Assembly (NCBI RefSeq): GCF_014334015.1 | Contig: NZ_CP060488.1 | Span: forward strand, 2,562,501-2,626,500 | DNA length: 64,000 nt | From: Bacteroides sp. M10 | GTDB taxonomy: Bacteria > Bacteroidota > Bacteroidia > Bacteroidales > Bacteroidaceae | Direction of reading: 5' to 3' | In this document: positions 52,224 through 62,800 of the stretch, piece after piece | Position numbering within the stretch: position 1 is the stretch's first letter | Layout of the letters: each line of letters opens with the position of its first letter | The notes under the pieces: generated by a model | Databases searched by the model: none | What the model was told of the DNA's origin: nothing | Seen by the model: the letters and a program-made list of their open reading frames with translations, nothing else | Made by a program: the position numbers and the translations under genes

Positions 52224-53033
52224 ATGAAATCAATCTTAGAGAATCGTCCGGGACTTGCCAAAGAAGTAAACAAGGTAGCAGAAGTTGCCGGATACTTGTG
52301 GCAGAAAGGATGGGCTGAACGTAACGGTGGTAATATCACTGTTAATATCACAGAGTTTGTAGACGATGAAATCCGTCAGATGAAACCGATCAGTGAAGTT
52401 AAACCTATCGGTGTGACTCTTCCTTATCTGAAAGGATGCTATTTCTACTGCAAGGGAACTAATAAGCGCATGCGCGATTTGGCTCGTTGGCCAATGGAGA
52501 ATGGTTCGGTGATCCGTATTCTGGACGACTGTGCCAGCTACGTAATTATTGCGGACGAGGCTGTGGCTCCGACATCGGAATTACCTTCTCACTTGAGCGT
52601 GCATAATGACCTGTTGAGTAAAAACTCTCCTTATAAAGCGTCTGTACATACACACCCGATTGAACTGATTGCCATGACACATTGCCCGAAGTTCCTGGAA
52701 AAAGATGTGGCTACCAATCTGTTGTGGAGTATGATTCCCGAAACAAAGGCATTCTGCCCGCGTGGTTTGGGTATCATTCCTTATAAATTGCCTAGTTCTG
52801 TAGAACTGGCGGAAGCTACCATCAAGGAATTGCAGGATTACGATGTTGTGATGTGGGAGAAACATGGTGTATTTGCAGTAGATTGCGATGCAATGCAGGC
52901 GTTCGACCAGATCGATGTACTTAATAAATCGGCTCTCATCTATATCGCAGCGAAAAATATGGGCTTCGAGCCGGATGGTATGAGTCAGGAACAGATGAAA
53001 GAAATGACAGTTGCTTTCAATCTGCCTAAATAA
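52224..53033 (+). CDS. rhaD: Rhamnulose-1-phosphate aldolase
   Basis: ATG 52224 is taken as the start (269 residues, the family length). An upstream in-frame codon at 52176 would place the start inside the intercistronic stem-loop. Class II aldolase features include 'AERNGGNITVN', the zinc-binding 'VHTHPIELIAMTH', and 'VVMWEKHGVFAVD'. It splits rhamnulose-1-phosphate into dihydroxyacetone phosphate and L-lactaldehyde. The next gene reduces the lactaldehyde. Confidence 0.94.
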   Translation: MKSILENRPGLAKEVNKVAEVAGYLWQKGWAERNGGNITVNITEFVDDEIRQMKPISEVKPIGVTLPYLKGCYFYCKGTNKRMRDLARWPMENGSVIRILDDCASYVIIADEAVAPTSELPSHLSVHNDLLSKNSPYKASVHTHPIELIAMTHCPKFLEKDVATNLLWSMIPETKAFCPRGLGIIPYKLPSSVELAEATIKELQDYDVVMWEKHGVFAVDCDAMQAFDQIDVLNKSALIYIAAKNMGFEPDGMSQEQMKEMTVAFNLPK

Positions 53034-53121
53034 TATTTTTACCAGTCATTGAATTTAGCAACCGCAGCATTTTCTACCCTGGAAGGTGTTGCGGTTAACC
53101 CTTTAAACAAATAGCACAACC

Positions 53122-54276
53122 ATGAATCGCATTATTTTAAATGAAACTTCTTACTTCGGTGCCGGATGCCGGAGTGTGATTGCTGTGGAAGCAGCCAGAC
53201 GTGGCTTTAAGAAAGCCTTTTTTGTAACGGATAAAGACTTGATTAAGTTTGGAGTAGCTGCCGAAATCATTAAAGTATTTGATGAAAACCAGATACCTTA
53301 CGAACTTTATAGTGATGTAAAAGCCAATCCAACGATTACAAATGTGCAAAACGGTGTGGCAGCTTACAAAGCTTCCGGAGCCGATTTTATCGTTGCTTTG
53401 GGCGGCGGTTCTTCCATCGATACTGCCAAAGGAATCGGTATTGTTGTGAATAACCCGGATTTTGCGGATGTGAAGTCTCTGGAGGGTGTAGCTGATACCA
53501 AACACAAAGCGGTGCCTACTTTCGCGCTGCCTACTACTGCCGGAACAGCTGCCGAAGTAACGATCAATTATGTGATTATTGATGAAGATGCCCGCAAGAA
53601 AATGGTTTGTGTAGACCCGAACGACATTCCTGCCGTAGCTATCGTAGACCCTGAACTGATGTACTCAATGCCAAAAGGACTGACTGCAGCTACCGGTATG
53701 GATGCTTTGACTCATGCCATCGAAAGTTATATCACTCCGGGTGCCTGGGTAATGAGCGATATGTTCGAATTGAAAGCCATTGAAATGATTGCTCAAAACT
53801 TGAAAGCAGCTGTGGATAATGGTAAAGATGTGGCAGCCCGCGAAGCTATGTCACAGGCACAATATATTGCCGGTATGGGATTCTCGAATGTCGGTTTAGG
53901 AATTGTTCATTCGATGGCGCATCCGTTAGGTGCATTCTATGATACTCCTCATGGGGTAGCCAATGCCTTATTGTTGCCGTATGTGATGGAATACAATGCT
54001 GAATCTCCGGCAGCTCCGAAATATATCCATATTGCGAAAGCAATGGGAGTGGACACTACCGGAATGAGTGAAGCCGAGGGAGTAAAAGCGGCTGTTGAGG
54101 CAGTGAAAGCACTTTCTGCCAGTATCAATATACCGCAGAAATTACATGAAATCAATGTGAAGGAAGAAGATATTCCTGCACTGGCTGTAGCTGCTTTCAA
54201 TGATGTTTGCACAGGCGGTAATCCTCGTCCTACTTCGGTAGCAGATATCGAAGCTCTATATCGCAAAGCTTTCTAA
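53122..54276 (+). CDS. fucO: Lactaldehyde reductase (iron-dependent alcohol dehydrogenase)
   Basis: The 384-residue group III alcohol dehydrogenase has the NAD-binding 'ALGGGSSIDTAKGIGIV' and iron-binding residues in 'GMDALTHAIESY' and 'HSMAHPLGAFYDTPHGVANA'. It reduces L-lactaldehyde to 1,2-propanediol, closing the rhamnose pathway. In B. thetaiotaomicron the counterpart is called rhaO. Confidence 0.93.
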   Translation: MNRIILNETSYFGAGCRSVIAVEAARRGFKKAFFVTDKDLIKFGVAAEIIKVFDENQIPYELYSDVKANPTITNVQNGVAAYKASGADFIVALGGGSSIDTAKGIGIVVNNPDFADVKSLEGVADTKHKAVPTFALPTTAGTAAEVTINYVIIDEDARKKMVCVDPNDIPAVAIVDPELMYSMPKGLTAATGMDALTHAIESYITPGAWVMSDMFELKAIEMIAQNLKAAVDNGKDVAAREAMSQAQYIAGMGFSNVGLGIVHSMAHPLGAFYDTPHGVANALLLPYVMEYNAESPAAPKYIHIAKAMGVDTTGMSEAEGVKAAVEAVKALSASINIPQKLHEINVKEEDIPALAVAAFNDVCTGGNPRPTSVADIEALYRKAF

Positions 54277-54301
54277 AGTTAGTTTTTGCGGAAGTTCTTT
54301 T

Positions 54302-54394
54302 CACCACAGATTACACAGATTTACACAGATTATTTTCTAATCGGAAGCCGATATTTAAGAATTAAATCTGTGTAAATCTGTGTAATCTGTGGTG
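54302..54394 (+). terminator. Long perfect hairpin after the lactaldehyde reductase gene
   Basis: Arms of 30 bp (54302-54331 and 54365-54394) are perfectly complementary and contain the tandem word TTACACAGAT twice. A nested small hairpin (ATCGG/CCGAT) sits in the loop, and GTTTTTC follows. It should end the rhamnose operon strongly. Its CACAGATTACACAGATT core resembles a family of intergenic hairpins common in Bacteroides. Confidence 0.8.
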
Positions 54395-54451
54395 TTTTTC
54401 TGAAAATAATTCCTATTTTTGTCCAACTCAATTACATGAAAACACATCGGT

Positions 54452-55351
54452 ATGATCGAGGATAATAGTTTGGGATTAGAATTTAAATATCTGATTGTAA
54501 ATGACATGGATCGTAAATTCGGTCTGTGGGTAAATACCGTCGGCTATCAATCCATTCCTCCTGATTCACCTTATCCGTTGAAAGAGCATCCTTCCGGTTA
54601 CTTTTTTAATGCAGAAAAAGGAAGAGTGCTTCGTGAGTATCAATTGGTATATATTACCAAGGGGCGTGGTTTGTTTTCATCTGATTCTACCTCTGAAAAG
54701 CAAGTTTGTAAAGGTCGGCTGATGGTATTGTTTCCCGGACAATGGCATACTTATCGCCCGTTGCGGCAGACTGGTTGGACGGAATATTATATCGGTTTCG
54801 AGGGGCCTATGATAGACGCCATTGTTGATGATGCTTTTTTGTCGCAGGAACAGCAAATACTGGAAATAGGCCTTAATGAAGAGTTAGTCTCATTATTCTC
54901 CCGTGCTCTTGCCGTAGCCGAAGCGGATAAGATTTCCGCGCAACAATATCTTTCCGGGATTGTGCTCCACATGATAGGGATGATTCTTTCCGTCTCCAAG
55001 AATAAGGTTTTCGAGATGAGTGATGTGGATCAGAAAATCGAACAGGCAAAAATCATTATGAATGAAAATGTTTCCGGCAATGTGGACCCGGAAGAGTTGG
55101 CTATGCGACTCAATATTAGTTATTCATGGTTTCGACGTGTTTTTAAGGAGTATACAGGCTATGCTCCTGCTAAATATTTCCAGGAATTGAAACTTCGTAA
55201 AGCTAAACAAATGCTGGTGGGAACTTCCCAGTCAGTAAAAGAGATTTCTTTTTTTCTAGGTTTCCAGTCAACCGAATATTTTTTCTCTTTCTTCAAGAAA
55301 CGTACGGGACTTACTCCGTTGGAGTATCGTTCGTTCGGGCGGGAAGAATGA
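54452..55351 (+). CDS. rhaR: AraC-family regulator of rhamnose utilisation
   Basis: The 299-residue protein has an N-terminal cupin-like sensor ('YVSKGRGLF-type: LVYITKGRGLFSSD', 'VLFPGQWHTYRPL') and two C-terminal helix-turn-helix motifs (about 200-295, 'DPEELAMRLNISYSWFRRVFKEYTGYAPAKYF' and 'VKEISFFLGFQSTEYFFSFFKKRTGLTPLEYR'). Its position after the rhamnose genes matches the B. thetaiotaomicron positive regulator RhaR. A -7 box TATTTTTG lies at 54414-54421, right after the operon terminator, so it has its own promoter. Confidence 0.88.
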   Translation: MIEDNSLGLEFKYLIVNDMDRKFGLWVNTVGYQSIPPDSPYPLKEHPSGYFFNAEKGRVLREYQLVYITKGRGLFSSDSTSEKQVCKGRLMVLFPGQWHTYRPLRQTGWTEYYIGFEGPMIDAIVDDAFLSQEQQILEIGLNEELVSLFSRALAVAEADKISAQQYLSGIVLHMIGMILSVSKNKVFEMSDVDQKIEQAKIIMNENVSGNVDPEELAMRLNISYSWFRRVFKEYTGYAPAKYFQELKLRKAKQMLVGTSQSVKEISFFLGFQSTEYFFSFFKKRTGLTPLEYRSFGREE

Positions 55352-55391
55352 ATAGGATGAAGTCCATATCTATTAGTTATTTGGCTCTGAT

Positions 55392-55422
55392 TTTGGGAAT
55401 ATCATAAAAACTGTTACTTTTG
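55392..55422 (+). promoter_or_regulatory. Consensus promoter for the second HTCS gene
   Basis: TTTG (55392-55395) and TACTTTTG (55415-55422) are separated by exactly 19 bp, a perfect Bacteroides promoter. The regulator is thus probably made at a constant level. Confidence 0.85.
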
Positions 55423-55459
55423 TGGCGAAGATAATGTGCTATAAACCATCATTCTTGAT

Positions 55460-58400
55460 ATGCGCGGACAAAAACTATCTAAGATCCATTTTCTTATTCT
55501 GTTATCTCTTTTAGGATTTATATCTCCTCTTCAATCACAGGAATATAAGTTCAGAACATTGGGTGTAGAGGATGGATTGTCGCAAATAACGGTGAGCGAT
55601 ATTTGCCAGGATGAGAAGTCGCGTATATGGATTGCCACGCTGGACGGGCTGAATTGTTTCGATGGCAATCATATCAAAGTCTTTAATCATTTTCATAACG
55701 ATTCCATCAGTTATGGTAATCTATATGTCACCCAGATGGTGGAGGACGGCCAGGGGAGTCTTTTTCTCTTGACCTCTACCGGACTTTTCCAGTTCGACCT
55801 TGAAACGGAGAAATATTATATTCTTCCGGTGCCTTCTCCTTCCACTCTTGCCAAAGGAAAGTTGGGAGTGTGGATTGCAGAAGGGGGAAAACTCTTCTTG
55901 TATGATAAGAATACCCGTTCCGTGAAACCCATGTATGCGGAGGTACATTTGCCGGACACCGGGCCGACAATGGTAGAAGGTTCGGAAGGAAATCTTTGGG
56001 TTGCTTTGAAAGATGGCGGGGTGATGCGTGTAGATACTTGCGGATCGATGTCACTTCACTTGCCCGGAATTAAAGTGATGAAACTGATAAAAAGTAACGA
56101 CCAGAATATTTGGATCGGTTCGCAGGATCAGGGCGTTTTCTGTTTTTCACCTCAAGGTACGATCATACATCACTATGAATATAATGATAAGAGTGTTTAC
56201 ACGGTTCGGGACGATATGGCGAGAGCGTTATGTCAGGACCTGGAAGGGAATATATGGGTAGGCTACAGAAGTGGATTGAGTAAGATTGAAGTGGCTACCG
56301 GGAAAATATTCCATTATCAGGCTGATCCTAACCGGGTGGGTGCTATGTCCAATCGTTCGGTGACGTCTCTTTATACGGACAAACAAGGAACTGTTTGGGT
56401 GGGGACTTATTGGGGAGGAGTAAACTTCTTCTCTCCGGAATATCAGCATTTTGTGCATTATCATGCTTCGGACACCGGATTGTCTTTTCCGGTGGTCGGT
56501 GCTATGGCAGAAGATAAAGCCGGGAATATCTGGATTTGTACGGAAGGAGGGGGATTAGATTTATATCAACCGGAACAGGGAAAGTTCAAGCATTTTAATG
56601 CGCATACGGGATATCATTTCAGTACGGACTACCTGAAAGATGTTGTTTTTGATGAGGCTAATAATTGCTTATGGATTGCAGCCGATTTTACCAATAAGGT
56701 GAATTGTTTTCATCTTAATAACTATCGGAATGATATCTATAATCTCGAACCGCTTGGAGAAGAAAGTGTAGGAGAAGCCCTGTTTGCCTTGGCAGATACT
56801 CCTCGTAAATTGTATGTCGGGACAACATCCGCTATTGTGAGTTTGGATAAACAGACCTTGAAATCCGAGGTGTTGTTTCATCAGAAGGAACTGTTTACAC
56901 ATAATTATAACACCCTATTGCTTGATTCGAAAAACAGATTATGGTTTGCTGCCGACGACGGTTGTGTAGCCTATGTGATTGATGAAAAGCGGTTTGAAAC
57001 CTATAGGATAAGTCTGAAGAAACGGGTCAGATCTCAAAAAGAGTTGGTCAATGTTATCTATGAAGATCGAAAAGGAAATATTTGGGTAGGGACACATGGC
57101 AACGGACTTTTCTTGCTGGATAAGAAAGAACGTTTGTTTCGTTTACATACTCCTGAAAGTGTGTTGTCGGGAGAAAATATCAGGGTACTGGGGGAAACCC
57201 CTTCCGGGAATTTATTGATTGGTACCGGGCATGGATTGTCAATGCTGGAACAGAAAGAGGGAAAAGTGATAAACTTCAATTCTAAAACCGGATTTCCGCT
57301 GACTCTTGTGAACCGGAAATCCATGCATGTATCCCGCAACCATGATATTTATATGGGAGGAGCTACCGGATTGGTAACCATTCGTGAAAGTAGTCTGTAT
57401 TATCCTCCGAAAATATACGATCTGGAGTTAGCTCATTTGTATGTCAACAACAAAGAGATAACAACAGGCGATCAAACCGGTATTTTAAATAAATCCTTTG
57501 CCTATACCGGACGGATCAAATTGAATTACTTGCAAAATGTATTTTCTATCGGTTTCTCAACAGATAATTTTCTGCATATAGGCGGTGGTGAAGTAGAATA
57601 TCGGTTGATGGGGTATAATGATGAATGGAGCGAGAACCGTTTGGGAAATGATATTACCTATACAAATATCTCTCCGGGTGATTATGTCTTTGAGATCAGA
57701 TTGAAGAACTTCCCGGAAGTAATCAGATCGCTGGATATAACGATTACGCCACCTTTCTATGCCACTTGGTGGGCCTATACTATTTATGTATGCGTGATTC
57801 TGACTATTCTATTCTTCATCGTGAGAGAATATAGAATCCGTCTGTTCCTGAAAACTTCATTGGATTTTGAACTTCGCGAGAAGCAATACATTGAAGAGAT
57901 GAATCAATCCAAACTTCGTTTCTTCACGAATATCTCGCATGAAATCAGGACTCCGATCACTCTTATCTTGGGGCAGGTTGATCTGTTGCTGAATTCCGGC
58001 AAATTGTCTACCTATGCTTATTCGAAACTGTTGAATATACATAAAAATGCAGGTAACCTGAAATCATTGATTACGGAGTTACTTGATTTCCGGAAACAGG
58101 AGCAGGGACTTTTGAAACTGAAAGTTTCTCAATTTGACTTATATTCTTTGCTCAAAGAGCATTATGTATTGTTTAAGGAGTTGGCTGCTAACAGGAATAT
58201 TTCGTTTGTTTTGCATGCCGACTGCGAGCAATGCCTCGTGTGGGGAGACCGGATGCAAATACAGAAGGTGGTTAATAACTTGCTGTCTAATGCTTTTAAA
58301 TATACTTCAGACGGTGGAACTATCCGTATGGAATTGGCTGATGGAACGGAGGAATGTATGTTTTCCGTTTCCGATAATGGTGCGGGAATATCCGAGGAAG

Positions 58401-59485
58401 ACTATGTTAAGATATTCGAGCGGTTCTATCAGGTTGAGAATATAGGACAGTATGGAGGAACTGGTATCGGGCTGGCTTTGAGTCAGGGTATTGTGAAAGC
58501 TCATCAGGGGGATATAACAGTAGAAAGTCAGTTGGGAAAAGGTTCTTGTTTTAAGGTCACTCTGAAAAAAGGGGATGCTCACTTTGACTCTTCTGTGGCC
58601 CGGATTGAACCGGAGCAGGATAAGGAATATATTTATTATTCGGAAGATAAAGAACTGCTGGTTAAAGAGGTGCAGTCAGCCCAAAGTGAAAACGGGACTA
58701 CTGACTGTAAATTACTGGTGATTGATGATAATGAAGAAATCAGAAATATCCTTGTAGATATCTTCTCTCCGCTGTATACGGTTGAAACTGCAAGTGATGG
58801 CAAGGAAGGGTACGAGAAAGTAAAGGTAATGCAACCCGATCTGGTAATTTCGGATATCATGATGCCCGGAATGCCCGGAACAGAGTTATGTGCCAAGATC
58901 AAGAACAATATAGAAACCTGCCATATACCTGTCGTTCTTCTGACTGCCCTTAGTGCTCCCGAACGTGAGTTGGAAGGATTGAGAATTGGAGCGGATATTT
59001 ATGTGGTGAAGCCATTTAATATGCGGCGGCTGGTGATGCAATGCAATAATCTGATTAATACCCGCAGACTTTTACAGAATAAATATGCCCATCAACTGGA
59101 TAGCAAGGCGGAGAAGATTGCAACGAATGAACTCGACCAGAAGTTTATCGAACAAGCTACTCAAGTGGTGGAAGATAATATGGAAAATCCCGAATTCAGT
59201 GTAGATGCTTTCTCACGGGAGATGGGAGTAGGACGTACCGTCTTATTCCAGAAGATAAAAGGTATTACGGGAAGTACGCCAAATAATTTTATCATGAATC
59301 TTCGTCTGAAAAAAGCAGCATATTTTCTACTGAATGCTCCGGAGATGAACATTTCGGATATTGCTTACCGGTTAGGATTTGGAAATCCTCAATACTTCAA
59401 CAAATGCTTTAAAGAACTTTTTGATATTGCTCCTACACAGTATAGGAAATCTCATGATGCCCCTTCCGATCCCTCTGTAAAGTGA
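55460..59485 (+). CDS. Hybrid two-component system regulator (HTCS) of the second glycan locus
   Basis: The 1341-residue protein has a signal peptide (SPLQSQ), Reg_prop propeller repeats (about 25-650, 'DEKSRIWIATLDGLNCFDG', 'DRKGNIWVGTHGNGLFLL'), a Y_Y_Y domain (about 680-765), and a membrane helix (about 770-795). A kinase with H827 (NISHEIRTPI) is followed by HATPase boxes, a receiver with D1132 (VISDIMMPG), and a C-terminal AraC domain (about 1235-1335). It should respond to a periplasmic oligosaccharide and activate the susCD pair downstream. The sugar is not identifiable here. Confidence 0.95.
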   Translation: MRGQKLSKIHFLILLSLLGFISPLQSQEYKFRTLGVEDGLSQITVSDICQDEKSRIWIATLDGLNCFDGNHIKVFNHFHNDSISYGNLYVTQMVEDGQGSLFLLTSTGLFQFDLETEKYYILPVPSPSTLAKGKLGVWIAEGGKLFLYDKNTRSVKPMYAEVHLPDTGPTMVEGSEGNLWVALKDGGVMRVDTCGSMSLHLPGIKVMKLIKSNDQNIWIGSQDQGVFCFSPQGTIIHHYEYNDKSVYTVRDDMARALCQDLEGNIWVGYRSGLSKIEVATGKIFHYQADPNRVGAMSNRSVTSLYTDKQGTVWVGTYWGGVNFFSPEYQHFVHYHASDTGLSFPVVGAMAEDKAGNIWICTEGGGLDLYQPEQGKFKHFNAHTGYHFSTDYLKDVVFDEANNCLWIAADFTNKVNCFHLNNYRNDIYNLEPLGEESVGEALFALADTPRKLYVGTTSAIVSLDKQTLKSEVLFHQKELFTHNYNTLLLDSKNRLWFAADDGCVAYVIDEKRFETYRISLKKRVRSQKELVNVIYEDRKGNIWVGTHGNGLFLLDKKERLFRLHTPESVLSGENIRVLGETPSGNLLIGTGHGLSMLEQKEGKVINFNSKTGFPLTLVNRKSMHVSRNHDIYMGGATGLVTIRESSLYYPPKIYDLELAHLYVNNKEITTGDQTGILNKSFAYTGRIKLNYLQNVFSIGFSTDNFLHIGGGEVEYRLMGYNDEWSENRLGNDITYTNISPGDYVFEIRLKNFPEVIRSLDITITPPFYATWWAYTIYVCVILTILFFIVREYRIRLFLKTSLDFELREKQYIEEMNQSKLRFFTNISHEIRTPITLILGQVDLLLNSGKLSTYAYSKLLNIHKNAGNLKSLITELLDFRKQEQGLLKLKVSQFDLYSLLKEHYVLFKELAANRNISFVLHADCEQCLVWGDRMQIQKVVNNLLSNAFKYTSDGGTIRMELADGTEECMFSVSDNGAGISEEDYVKIFERFYQVENIGQYGGTGIGLALSQGIVKAHQGDITVESQLGKGSCFKVTLKKGDAHFDSSVARIEPEQDKEYIYYSEDKELLVKEVQSAQSENGTTDCKLLVIDDNEEIRNILVDIFSPLYTVETASDGKEGYEKVKVMQPDLVISDIMMPGMPGTELCAKIKNNIETCHIPVVLLTALSAPERELEGLRIGADIYVVKPFNMRRLVMQCNNLINTRRLLQNKYAHQLDSKAEKIATNELDQKFIEQATQVVEDNMENPEFSVDAFSREMGVGRTVLFQKIKGITGSTPNNFIMNLRLKKAAYFLLNAPEMNISDIAYRLGFGNPQYFNKCFKELFDIAPTQYRKSHDAPSDPSVK

Positions 59486-59820
59486 TTAAAATAAGTCATC
59501 TGAATTTTTAGACTAGATAAAACGAACAATTCGATAGGGTGCAATATGCTCAAATGCGATACTTTTGTGGCGTTGGATCATGCCAGCTTGTACTTGAGTT
59601 TTCTTTAATTGGGTGTGTCCGCACACACTTTTATTTAGCAGACCGGGTATTGTATAATCTTTATTCTAATATAATAATTATTGTATAGTATTATGAAAGA
59701 CGATTATCTATGTAATAAATAAAAGATAACATCTTACGGGAGAGAGCCAATGTATTTCTCCTAATTAATTAAGTAGTGAGTAAAACCTTGATAATTAACC
59801 AATTTAATTTTATTCTAGTT
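59486..59820 (+). promoter_or_regulatory. susC upstream region with -7 box and long leader
   Basis: TACTTTTG at 59560-59567 is a perfect -7 box without a -33, as in the HTCS-driven promoters of the pectin locus. The leader to the susC ATG would be about 250 bases. It contains a small stem GTGTG/CACAC (about 59613-59626) followed by TTTTATTT, perhaps an attenuator. No gene is visible in this gap, and the pectin-locus operator words are absent, in line with a different HTCS. Confidence 0.5.
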
Positions 59821-62800
59821 ATGAAAAATTTGCAGAGTAGGACAAAAGTACGGTTGTTGCAGTCGTTTCTTTTGATTTCCTTGAGTCTCTTTTTCCTTGC
59901 CCATCCGGCTTATGCTCAAGGCGGGTTTGCAGTGAAAGGAGTTGTTGTGGATAAAACAGGATTTCCTTTGCCTGGCGCTAATGTGATGGAGAAAGGAACA
60001 TCTAATGGAACGATTACGGATTTAGATGGTAATTTCTCATTGAATGTTTCAAAGAAAGGAGTTACTTTGACTGTATCATTCATGGGATATACCCCTAAAG
60101 ATGTGGTAGTGAAAGATAAAACAACGAATATTACGCTTGAAGAGAACTCTAAGTTACTGGACGAAGTAGTGGTAGTGGGTTATGGTACGATGAAAAAGCG
60201 TGATGTGACGGGAGCTATTACTTCCATCTCAAGTGAGGCTATTGAGCAGAAGATGGCTACTAATGTTTTTGAAGCACTGCAAGGTACTACTGCCGGTGTA
60301 CAGGTCGTGTCCGGCTCGGGACAACCCGGTGAATCTTCTTCTATTAAAATTCGTGGTACTTCCACTTTCTCCGCCGAAGGAGTTACTCCCCTTTATATTG
60401 TAGACGGTGTGCCTTTGGAAAGTATAGACGGTATCAATACCAATGATATTACTTCCATGGAGATTTTGAAAGATGCTGCTTCTGCAGCTATCTACGGTTC
60501 CCGTTCGGCTAACGGTGTGATTATTATCACAACCAAGAGCGGTCAGGAAGGTAAGGCTCGTATTGATATCAAGTATAATCACTCATGGGGTACATTGTCT
60601 CATAAGGTACCACAGGCAAATCGCAAAGAGCGTCTGTTGTACGACCAGTACCGCAAAGAGTATTTTGAAACATACGGCGGAGGTAATCCGGATGAAAGTA
60701 TTGATATTCTGAATGATCCGTTGAACTCATTCTTCAATGTAGACAATGATTATCTGGACATGATTACAAGTACTGCGCAGAAAGATCAGGTGGATATCAG
60801 CGTAGGTGGCGGTACAAAGAAACTGAAATATTTCATCAATACCGGTTATTATAACGAGAAGGGTATTATTTCCAATACCGGTTTCCAAAGATTAAATACT
60901 CGTATCAACTCCGATTATTCACCGACAGACTGGATGAACATGGGTAGCCGTATTTCTTTGACTTATTCCAAGAAAAAAGGATTGGATGAGGGTACCTTGT
61001 TAAGTGCTGTGTTGACTCGCCGTCCTTATTTCAATACTTATTATCCGGATGGTTCTTTGGTTGGAGTGTTCAACGGTCAAAAGAACCCTATTGCACAGAT
61101 TAATTATACGACTGACTTTACAGATTCTTATAAAGCAAACTTTTTCCAGTTCTTTGAAATCAAGTTCAACAAGTACCTCAAGTTCAGAGCCAATATCAAT
61201 GCCAACTTCTATCTGGACAAGCGCAAAAAACTCGAACCGAGTCTTATCACCGATGAATGGCAGAAACAAAATAGAGGATACTCTTACAACTATCTGAACT
61301 GGAACTGGATGAATGAAGATTTCATCACTTATGCACGCAAAATCAAAGGACATAATTTCAGCGCGATGGTGGGTGTCAGTGCTCAACAATGGCGTTATGA
61401 AAATGAAACCTTTGTAGGTTTGAATTCATCTACCGACTTTATTTATACGATGAATGCATTTGCTGCCAATTTGGATTTGTCATCTACAGGATCTACCTTG
61501 AGTAATCATTCCATGGCTTCTGTCTTTGCACGTGTGACGTATGATTATCTGGGAAAATATCTGTTTACAGCGAATATCCGTCGTGACGGCTCTTCTCGTT
61601 TTGCGAAAGAAAACAAATGGGGTAATTTCCCTTCAGTATCAGTGGGATGGCGTTTCTCTGATGAGAAATTCATGAAGTTCTCGAAGAAATTCCTGGAAGA
61701 TGGTAAGATACGTGTAAGTTATGGTATTACCGGTAATGAAGCGATCGGAAACTATGATTATATTTATTCTTATTCTCCGAATTCTATCTATGACGGAGTG
61801 GGTGGTGTTATTCCGACTCGTATCGGTAAAGACAACCTGAAATGGGAGGAAACCAAACAATTCAACCTTGGTTTGGACTTGAATTTCTGGAATAGCCGTT
61901 TGACAATCACTGCCGATTACTACGACAAATATACAGACGGTTTGTTGGCAAACTACCAACTGCCTAAAGAATCCGGTTTTGCATATATGAAGACAAACGT
62001 CGGTGAGATGAGCAACCGCGGTTTTGAAATTGCCGTTACCGGTGATATTATCCGTACAAAGGACTGGAAGTGGAATGCTTCTTTCAATATCTCCAGAAAT
62101 ATCAACCGCATTGAGAAACTGTCTGAAGGTAAGGCATATATGGAAGGTGATATCTGGTGGATGCAGGAAGGCGGTCGCGTAGGTGACTTCTATGGATTTA
62201 AAAGTGCCGGTATCTTTGCTTATGACGAATCGAATGCTTTTACAGATAAATGGGAGCAACTGACTCCGGTGTTTGAAAATGGTGTATTCCAATACAAGTA
62301 TTTATTGAATGGAAAGGAATATGCAGGTGATATTCGCCAGAAAACGTTACCGAACGGCAAACCGTTCCGTGGCGGAGATTACAACTGGGAAGAACCGGAA
62401 GGAACCCGGGATGGTGTGATTGATGATAACGACCGTATGGTGATTGGTAATGCCATGCCTGATGTGACCGGTGGTTTGAATACAACCGTGACCTGGAAAA
62501 ACGTAAGCCTGTATTTGGGATTCTATTATTCTTTGGGGGGACAGATTTATAATGCCGCTGAACATAATCGTAACATGTTCAAATATACGGGAACCACTCC
62601 TTCACCGGAAGTAATTCATAATATGTGGTTGCATCCGGGCGACCAGGCTATCTATCCGCGTCCGTATAATGATGATTATAACAATGCACGTATGGGTAAC
62701 TCGTTCTATCTGGAAGATGCTTCCTTTATTCGTCTGCAGAACGTACGTATAGCCTATGATCTTCCAGAAAACTGGATAAAGAAGCTGATGTTGAAGAATA

